A stretch of 51,133 nt of DNA from NCBI GenBank assembly GCA_946406555.1, contig CAMJLB010000002.1:1-51133 (forward strand), in the 5' to 3' direction. Below the pieces are notes generated by a model. It saw only the letters and a program-made list of their open reading frames with translations, had not been told where the DNA came from and did not search any database. Origin of the DNA: an uncultured Prevotellaceae bacterium (GTDB lineage Bacteria > Bacteroidota > Bacteroidia > Bacteroidales > Bacteroidaceae). Below, piece after piece: positions 32,272-37,664 of this stretch (its first letter is position 1; the number at the start of each line of letters is the position of its first letter). A program made the position numbers and the translations under genes.

Positions 32272-33185
32272 CGTATGGCTCCTTTCGTTACGGCATTGAA
32301 CAGCAGTTCCAGGTTCAGCTCGGTCTCGGGCATGTCGGGCGTGCGTGGTGCTATCACCGCGAGGCCCTGTGGCGACGGCTCGCTGTAGAGGGCACCGGCG
32401 GCCTCGGCGTTCACCTGACACGTAGTGAAGGCTAGCCGGCTGGTGAGCGAGGCCACGCTCTCATTGAGCAGCAGGGTGGAGTAGTCGCTCAGTATGAGGA
32501 TATGGTCGAGCAGTGGCTCCACGTCGTGCACCTGGTGCGTAGAGATGATGATGGTGCGCTCGTCGGTCATGTTCTGCGCTATCACCTTGCGGAACTGGCT
32601 CTTCGAAGGGATGTCGAGACCGTTGGTGGGTTCGTCCATCAGCAGGTATTGCGCCTGCGTGGCGAGCGCAAAGCTGATGAGCACTTTTTTCTTCTGTCCC
32701 ATCGACAGCGCATAGAGCTTCGTGGTGCCAGAAAGGTCGAACTCCCGCAGGCAGCGTTCGAGCACCTCGTGGCTGAAGCGAGGGTAGAAGGGTGCGTTGT
32801 CGGCTACGTAGCGGTCGAGAGTGGCGAGGGGGAACTCGAACTCCTCGGGCACGACGTACATCTGCTCCAGCAGCTGCGGGCGGCGGTCGCAGGAGCGGAA
32901 GGAGCGGCGCGCGGTGGAGGGCTGGCTTTCGGGGGGCGCGGTGGGGGCTGCAACAATGTTGCAGCTTACGGGACAGCTGGCGGCAGGGGCTGCAACGATG
33001 TCGCAGCTTACCGTGCCGCTGTCGGGGCGCAGCAGTCCGGCGATGAGGTAGAGCAGCGTGCTCTTGCCCGTGCCGTTCTTGCCCAGCAGCCCATAGATGC
33101 CGCCCTGAGGCAATTGCAGGGAGAGGTCTACAAACACCGTCTTTTTCTGCGAGTAACGGAAACTCATCGTCTGAATGTCTATCAT
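32268..33185 (-). CDS. ABC ATPase carrying a repeat-derived insertion
   Basis: A 305-residue ABC nucleotide-binding subunit of the ABC-2/YtrB type. Walker A is LLGKNGTGKSTLLY (about residues 33-46), the signature is LSMGQKKKVLI and Walker B is YLLMDEPTNGLD. The normal sequence LRPDSG at residues 52-57 should pass after a few residues to RRPQLLEQMYVVPEEFEFP (from 101). Instead residues about 58-100 contain CDIVAAPAASCPVSCNIVAA and a Ser/Arg/Pro-rich stretch. This segment is coded by two REP-like elements (32947-32976 and 32989-33018) plus linker, and stays in frame. The insertion lies in the loop region after the first strand set, so function may be kept. It is first in an operon with two permeases and GntR. 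Its promoter and operator lie upstream. Confidence 0.92.
   Translation of the reverse strand: MIDIQTMSFRYSQKKTVFVDLSLQLPQGGIYGLLGKNGTGKSTLLYLIAGLLRPDSGTVSCDIVAAPAASCPVSCNIVAAPTAPPESQPSTARRSFRSCDRRPQLLEQMYVVPEEFEFPLATLDRYVADNAPFYPRFSHEVLERCLREFDLSGTTKLYALSMGQKKKVLISFALATQAQYLLMDEPTNGLDIPSKSQFRKVIAQNMTDERTIIISTHQVHDVEPLLDHILILSDYSTLLLNESVASLTSRLAFTTCQVNAEAAGALYSEPSPQGLAVIAPRTPDMPETELNLELLFNAVTKGAIR
32947..32976 (-). repeat. REP-like palindromic element, copy B
   Basis: Plus strand: GCTGCAAC, loop AAT, GTTGCAGC, then tail TTACGGGACAG (32966-32976). The tail is identical to copy A, while the stem is different yet again perfect. It lies within the ABC ATPase gene and is translated as CPVSCNIVAA in a frame one base away from that used for copy A. 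Confidence 0.92.
32989..33018 (-). repeat. REP-like palindromic element, copy C
   Basis: Plus strand: GCTGCAAC, loop GAT, GTCGCAGC, then tail TTACCGTGCCG. The stem holds one G-T pair and the tail is diverged after TTAC. It starts 42 bp after copy B, in the same orientation, and is translated as GTVSCDIVAA. Confidence 0.85.
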
Positions 33186-33210
33186 CTTTGCTTCGTTGAA
33201 TGTTCTTTTT

Positions 33211-33234
33211 AGTGTACTACTTTGTTAGTACACT
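33211..33234 (-). promoter_or_regulatory. Probable GntR/YtrA operator
   Basis: AGTGTACTA (33211-33219), spacer CTTTGT, TAGTACACT (33226-33234): a perfect 9-bp inverted repeat. It lies directly after the -7 box, over the expected transcription start of the operon that ends with a YtrA-type GntR gene. GTAC-containing palindromes of this shape are usual operators for that subgroup. Binding would block transcription, giving autoregulation. Confidence 0.82.
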
Positions 33235-33235
33235 G

Positions 33236-33243
33236 CAAAGGTA
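33236..33243 (-). promoter_or_regulatory. -7 box of the ABC-2/GntR operon
   Basis: On the minus strand it reads TACCTTTG followed by C, matching TAnnTTTG. It is immediately upstream of the operator and about 50 bp before the ATPase ATG. A weak -33-like CTTGC lies near 33262-33266. Confidence 0.7.
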
Positions 33244-33284
33244 AATTATTTTCCGTTATTTTGCAAGCTTTTCTGTGTTTATTT

Positions 33285-33448
33285 TCAGTCGAATTGTGTT
33301 TTTTCTGAAAAAGAGAGGTGGGAGATGCCTCCCGGTCGCCGGTGGCGTTTGCGGGCTGGTTGCGAATGCCCTTGGCCTCGATGATGGCGTTGCCCAGGTC
33401 GGTGAACGGCTGGTTCGTCGTGTTGGCTTTCTGGTAGCCGCGCACCAC
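33285..33448 (-). pseudogene. Gene remnant of unknown origin
   Basis: A minus-strand frame reads VRGYQKANTTNQPFTDLGNA, then IIEAKGIRNQPANATGDRE, with codon use like the GC-rich neighbours. After that it dissolves into AT-rich, non-coding-looking sequence near the operon promoter. There is no plausible start or full domain. I do not recognise the parent gene. Confidence 0.35.
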
Positions 33449-33483
33449 TCAACTGAACAACAACAACCTTAAATTGTATTTTT

Positions 33484-33499
33484 AATGTACGCGTACATT
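33484..33499. promoter_or_regulatory. Perfect 16-bp palindrome
   Basis: AATGTACGCGTACATT is fully self-complementary and could be a site for a dimeric regulator such as a LacI-type protein. It lies in the decayed region between gene remnants, so it may be left over from a lost promoter. No nearby intact gene depends on it in an obvious way. Confidence 0.5.
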
Positions 33500-33508
33500 T
33501 AACTATTA

Positions 33509-33630
33509 TAAGCACAACCAACGAGGCTGACCAACAGCCCACTTTGCTGTCTGCCTACGACCACGACCTGCAGCAGCTGCAGCAGCACTTCGGCGACTTC
33601 CTGCCTGCTGCCGACAATGAAAAATCTTGA
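33509..33630 (+). pseudogene. 3' end remnant of a gene
   Basis: A plus-strand frame without a start codon reads TTNEADQQPTLLSAYDHDL, then QQLQQHFGDFLPAADNEKS and a TGA stop. It has ordinary coding character and looks like the tail of a lost protein. The source cannot be identified. The next 140 bp hold a long, imperfect inverted repeat (33639-33651 against 33690-33701) and no gene. Confidence 0.4.
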
Positions 33631-33768
33631 CAAATGCCCCGCTGAGAATCGAACGGCGGTCAGCAAACGGCCTGTCGACTTCGTCTGAGCGATTCTCGCG
33701 GAAATTTATAAACGCCTGGCTGACTGAATGTTATGAAAATCTGCAAGAAATATGCCTCGCCTTTCCTC

Positions 33769-33878
33769 GCAATTCAGGCTGAACAAGGTGGCAATATAGC
33801 CTAAATTGTCGATTAATCCAGTCTGAATTGCATCGCAAAACAGACAGAATAGCGACCCAATTCAGCCTGCCTTGCAGC
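33769..33878. repeat. 22-bp-periodic repeat array, copy 2
   Basis: Five units of exactly 22 bp start at 33769, 33791, 33813, 33835 and 33857. Unit 1 is GCAATTCAGGCTGAACAAGG plus two bases, and unit 5 begins CCAATTCAGCCTGCC. The shared core is near GCAAtTCAGnCTGAAT. Same unit length, number and consensus as the array at 18425-18534. The rest of 33879-34188 shows no gene I trust; a 63-residue frame at 33889-34080 is probably chance. Confidence 0.88.
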
Positions 33879-34080
33879 CGCATGGTGGTTGCGTGGCGGC
33901 ATCAAGGACCCTCGGCCATTGTCTGAAGGCCCTTCTGCCATCCTAGAATGGATAGTTGCCAAGGGTGCTTTTTTCATGAATTATTTTTACAAGCAAACGA
34001 TACCCACCAGCCTACTGCAATTGAAAGAAAACAACTTTAACAACAGAAAACACTCTTTTTCTGACTGCAGTTTTAACTGA

Positions 34081-34104
34081 ACACGAAGACACGAAGACAC
34101 AAAG
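34081..34104 (+). repeat. 8-bp tandem repeat (ACACGAAG), second site
   Basis: Two units of ACACGAAG and one of ACACAAAG, preceded by GA, just as at 16529-16562. No inverted partner is seen here. Confidence 0.9.
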
Positions 34105-34188
34105 TTTTTACTGACAGAGCTGAAGTTAAAAAATCAAAAATATCTGTTGGAAAAGCAAAAATCACAATGAAGTGTCACAAAAAAAAAC

Positions 34189-34196
34189 TATTTTTG
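34189..34196 (+). promoter_or_regulatory. -7 box of the 939-residue secreted protein gene
   Basis: TATTTTTG followed by C matches TAnnTTTG. It would give a leader of about 130 nt. The -33 element is not clear. Confidence 0.5.
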
Positions 34197-34333
34197 CACC
34201 GATATATCGAAACGAATACCGCACCGTTCAGTGTTGCCCGCCAACTCTGCACACCGGCTACTATTAAAGAACGAAGCTAAAAACTAATTATTATCCAATA
34301 AATATACAATTAACAAATTTAAAACAAACGGTT

Positions 34334-37153
34334 ATGAAAAAAACACTACTTCTTGCAGCCTTTGCAATGGCAGGCATGGTGAGCGCTCAAGCCTTCGAGG
34401 TGGGCGACTATGTCTACACCAAGACGCAGAGACTGAAAATTTCGGGTGAGAACCTGGTGCAGAATGGTACTTTTGCCGAAGGTTTCTCGGCCGGTGGCTG
34501 GTGCAGTGCCGCTGCCGACGGCATCGTGAACCAGGGCGTATGGACGGTGGTCGACGGCATCGGCCCCAACGGCGAGGCTGCCGTGCAGAGCCAGGCCGCC
34601 ACGGCCGACGAGGCCCTGTGCAACGTGTGGGCAGGCCTTGAGGGCGGACAGACCTACGTGGTGTCGTTCGACATCAAGGGCGAGAGCACAGGCACTACCA
34701 CCGTGGGCACCACGGTAGGTGCCAACTATGCCGACTTCTTCCTCAACGGTGACGGCTCGCGGGCCCATGCCGCCAGCACCGACGAGGCTCCCGTGGTGAA
34801 CGTGGCCACGGCCTTTGACTTCACCGACGAGTGGACCACCGTGTCCTACGTGCTCACCCCCGATCAGGGGCAGATGCTCGTGATGCACTTTGAGCGCCTG
34901 GCCACGGGCGTGGCCATCACCAACTTCTCGCTGCACCAGGCCGACGAGGTGTTCGACGACCGCATCGCACGCAAGAAGCTGGCCTGGGCCGACAAGCTGC
35001 TGGCCGACCCCAACTTCAACACCGACGAGGCTGCCGGCGCCAAGGAAGAGTTCATGGGCGTATATGCAGCCGTGGCCGAAGACCTGGAGAATGGAGGCGA
35101 GACCGCCGGCGAGTATATGGATGCCTTCGACGAACTGCTGGGATATTATCTCGACGCATCGTCAGACAACATTGCCACCGAGGAGTTCTTCAAGTACTCG
35201 AGCGACCTGACCACCTTCCCCAAGTATAACCGTGGACAGATTTCCAACGGTCAGATTATCGGTGGCTTCGTCTTCCGTGGCGACAACTGGTATCATGGCT
35301 CGGGCAGCGACCAGTTCAACAAGTACATCGGCCCTGGCGGCAAAAACCACAACGGCCCGGGCTCTGTGGCTCTTTACAGCACCACCCTGCCTGCTGGCAA
35401 ATACTATGTCTCGGCCGAGATTCGCAATGCTTGGGCTGCCAGTAACTGGGGCAACGTCTGGACCTTCGACCAGGCCGACATCATTGGCTTCGTGGGCAAG
35501 GACTCTACCAACTTCGGTACCATCAAAGGCGAAGAGTGGACCAAGTTCTATGTCGTGGCCGAGCTGAAGGAAGGCGAGACCTTCGAGGCCGGCTTCTACT
35601 GGAACGGCCCCGACGTGACCAACCCCTCGGGCGTATGCTATGTGAGGAACTTTGAGGCACGCGCCTTCGGCAATGTCGTTGAGGAAGCACACCGTGTGGC
35701 GGCCTGGAACACCTTCATCGCCCAGTGGAATGCTGCCAAGACCAACCGCGAGGCTCTCATTGCCCTGCAGGCCGATGCCAACTATCCTTGGGAGAAAGAC
35801 TCGCTGGCACGCGCACTGGCACAGTGGGATCCCTACTACAACGCCCTCATCGCAAAAGGCTGGATAAGCGAAGACGGTGAAGACACCGGCGTGGCTACCA
35901 ACGACGAACTCACCGACTGGGCCACCTATCAGGGCGTGGAGCTCTACGACGAGACTGGTGAGCTGCTGAAGTACCAGCTGGTGCGCGGCTACCAGAACGC
36001 CATCAACTACGTGAAGGCTCAGAACAAGATCTTCCAGGATGTGGCCGACGAGATTGCCGCTGCCGAGGCTATTCGCGACGACGACATGAACCTCACCGGC
36101 GACAAGCAGACCTTCCAGACGGCCATCGATGCTGCCCAGAACCTGCTTGACACTACCAAGAAGAACACTACCGACGCTACACGCGAGGCCGACGAGGCCA
36201 CGATGAACACCGTGCTCGAGACGCTGAAGGCCGCAGAAGAGGCATTCAAGGCCAGCGTCGTTCCCTTGACACCGATTATCGACATCGACTTCTCCAACGG
36301 CTTCGAGCCCGTGAAGACCGCCGTCACCGAGGGAGACGAACCCACCACGTCGAGCTATGTCATCAAGGGCACGGCCGGAGAGATGAGCTTCCCCCTGGCT
36401 GCCGTGAGCTACAATGAGGAGACCGGCACCTATGCCAACACCGGCAATACCTTCGGCCTGGGCACAGGCGAGGGCGAGGCACTGCAGTTTGGCGACGTGC
36501 TGCGCGTGGGCAACAACACGGCCACGGTGGCCCTGAACGAGGTTCCGGGCGACGAAGACGTGGTGCGCGTGCAGTTTAACGCATGGTTTGGCAAGCTCGG
36601 CGGCAAATACATGTTCGTAGAACTGCGCAACGCTGCCGGAGAGCGCGTGGCCGGATTCCGCTACAACCGCTACGACAACGCCATCGGCTACAACGACTTC
36701 AACAACGAGGGCAACACCGGCATGGACATACAGAAGTATACCAACAACATCAGCAACGTGAACAATGCCGACATACTGACCGACAAGAACAAGTCGTCGT
36801 TTGACCTCATCATCGACTATAAGGCTAAGACCATGGTGGGAACCATCACCACCACCAACGGCACCTGCACAGGCACCCCCGTAGCACTAAGCACCCTCGC
36901 CGACAACAAGATTGCCACCTTCGCCGTAGGCAGCGACTACAACAACGAGGGACGCCGCTGCTGGTTCGACGACCTGGTTATCTACAAGTATGCCTCGCAG
37001 GCTGCCGGCCCCATCGACACGGGCATCGCCACCGTCGACAACGCTGTCAAGCCTGCCACCGGCGCCATCTACAACCTCATGGGCGTGCGCCTGAACAGCA
37101 AGCCCGCCAAGGGACTCTACATCATGGATGGCAAGAAGTACATGGCTAAGTAA
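34334..37153 (+). CDS. Large secreted protein with CBM-like and FIVAR-like regions
   Basis: A 939-residue exported protein with signal peptide MKKTLLLAAFAMAGMVSAQA. Residues about 35-205 look like a carbohydrate-binding jelly-roll (NLVQNGTFAEGFSAGGW, QTYVVSFDIKGE). A second similar region lies at about 300-450, with LPAGKYYVSAEIRNAW. Residues about 555-640 are helical and FIVAR-like (DKQTFQTAIDAAQNLLDTT, EATMNTVLETLKAAEEAFKA). A final beta domain (about 650-890) has VRVQFNAWFGKLGGKYMFVE and ends in WFDDLVIYKY, a concanavalin-like pattern. The last 25 residues, YNLMGVRLNSKPAKGLYIM and DGKKYMAK, are a short sorting-type tail seen in many Prevotella secreted proteins. No catalytic site is visible. 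It may bind glycan or host material at the surface. It has its own promoter and terminator, so it is not simply the first gene of the next operon. Confidence 0.8.
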   Translation: MKKTLLLAAFAMAGMVSAQAFEVGDYVYTKTQRLKISGENLVQNGTFAEGFSAGGWCSAAADGIVNQGVWTVVDGIGPNGEAAVQSQAATADEALCNVWAGLEGGQTYVVSFDIKGESTGTTTVGTTVGANYADFFLNGDGSRAHAASTDEAPVVNVATAFDFTDEWTTVSYVLTPDQGQMLVMHFERLATGVAITNFSLHQADEVFDDRIARKKLAWADKLLADPNFNTDEAAGAKEEFMGVYAAVAEDLENGGETAGEYMDAFDELLGYYLDASSDNIATEEFFKYSSDLTTFPKYNRGQISNGQIIGGFVFRGDNWYHGSGSDQFNKYIGPGGKNHNGPGSVALYSTTLPAGKYYVSAEIRNAWAASNWGNVWTFDQADIIGFVGKDSTNFGTIKGEEWTKFYVVAELKEGETFEAGFYWNGPDVTNPSGVCYVRNFEARAFGNVVEEAHRVAAWNTFIAQWNAAKTNREALIALQADANYPWEKDSLARALAQWDPYYNALIAKGWISEDGEDTGVATNDELTDWATYQGVELYDETGELLKYQLVRGYQNAINYVKAQNKIFQDVADEIAAAEAIRDDDMNLTGDKQTFQTAIDAAQNLLDTTKKNTTDATREADEATMNTVLETLKAAEEAFKASVVPLTPIIDIDFSNGFEPVKTAVTEGDEPTTSSYVIKGTAGEMSFPLAAVSYNEETGTYANTGNTFGLGTGEGEALQFGDVLRVGNNTATVALNEVPGDEDVVRVQFNAWFGKLGGKYMFVELRNAAGERVAGFRYNRYDNAIGYNDFNNEGNTGMDIQKYTNNISNVNNADILTDKNKSSFDLIIDYKAKTMVGTITTTNGTCTGTPVALSTLADNKIATFAVGSDYNNEGRRCWFDDLVIYKYASQAAGPIDTGIATVDNAVKPATGAIYNLMGVRLNSKPAKGLYIMDGKKYMAK

Positions 37154-37187
37154 GCCACGGCTACACATCTTTTATAATATTATTAAG

Positions 37188-37223
37188 GTTGAGGGCGCCA
37201 TCGGGGTGCCCTCAACTTTTTTT
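37188..37223 (+). terminator. Rho-independent terminator after the 939-residue protein
   Basis: GTTGAGGGC (37188-37196) pairs with GCCCTCAAC (37208-37216), followed at once by seven T. It lies 35 bp after the stop. Confidence 0.92.
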
Positions 37224-37279
37224 GCTGAAAAAGCTTTGCTGTTTCCGAAATATTGGTTATCTTTGCAAAAAAAGAACAG

Positions 37280-37480
37280 TTATGACGATAGCTGGCACAG
37301 CAGGACGAGAAATTGGCCCAGCAAGGTGAAGAATTGGCCCAGCAAGGTGAGAAGCTGGCACAGCAAGATGAGATTATTCGGTCGTCGGTGAAGCTGTTGG
37401 CCGAGGCAGGCCTCGACAGGCAGACAATAGCATTGAAATTGAAAATAGACATTGCCGAAGTCGACAGCATGATGGCATGA
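37280..37480 (+). pseudogene. Remnant of an Rpn/PD-(D/E)XK-type protein (C-terminal tail)
   Basis: After a promoter-like TATCTTTG (about 37259-37266) and an ATG at 37282, the ATG frame soon ends. In another frame, from 37292 to TGA 37478-37480, a clear protein tail is read: LAQQDEKLAQQGEELAQQ, then GEKLAQQDEIIRSSVKLL and AEAGLDRQTIALKLKI. Such Gln/Glu repeats followed by a small helix-turn-helix-like end are typical of the C-terminus of Rpn or AAA/PD-(D/E)XK family proteins that multiply in Bacteroidetes. The N-terminal domain is gone and the frame is shifted relative to the ATG. An alternative is a tiny expressed peptide from a TTG or CTG start. Confidence 0.55.
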
Positions 37481-37486
37481 GCCATG

Positions 37487-37512
37487 GGGGCACCAGTAGT
37501 GCCCCTTTTTTT
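37487..37512 (+). terminator. Rho-independent terminator after the Rpn-like remnant
   Basis: GGGGCAC (37487-37493), loop CAGTA, GTGCCCC (37499-37505), then seven T. It lies 6 bp after the remnant's stop and has stayed intact although the gene decayed. Confidence 0.9.
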
Positions 37513-37558
37513 GTGCCACAAAAATTGTGGCGAAATGTCAATAATTGTAGAATGTTTT

Positions 37559-37590
37559 TTTGGCTGTTTCATTTTTTTTTATTTATTTTG
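37559..37590 (+). promoter_or_regulatory. Probable promoter of the FAS1/SusCD operon
   Basis: TTTG at 37559-37562 is followed after 20 bases by TTATTTTG (37583-37590), one base off TAnnTTTG, then C. The leader to the ATG at 37665 would be about 70 nt. The match is imperfect, but it is the only good candidate in front of the operon. Confidence 0.5.
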
Positions 37591-37664
37591 CACCTTGAAA
37601 AAACAACTACTGACACATTTCGCGAAATTTAAGACAAACAATATTAGCTAATAAAAACAAATTT

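Noticed and set aside
32272..32421. 50-residue N-terminal extension of the first ABC-2 protein
   Set aside because: It reads the ATPase gene out of frame; the ATGA overlap at 32268-32271 gives a better start.
33639..33701. Imperfect 12-bp inverted repeat as transposon ends
   Set aside because: The arms are about 40 bp apart with no transposase or target-site duplication; at most a remnant hairpin.
33889..34080. Plus-strand 63-codon frame before the 939-residue protein
   Set aside because: It has no promoter, mixed composition and runs through repeat-derived sequence; likely chance.
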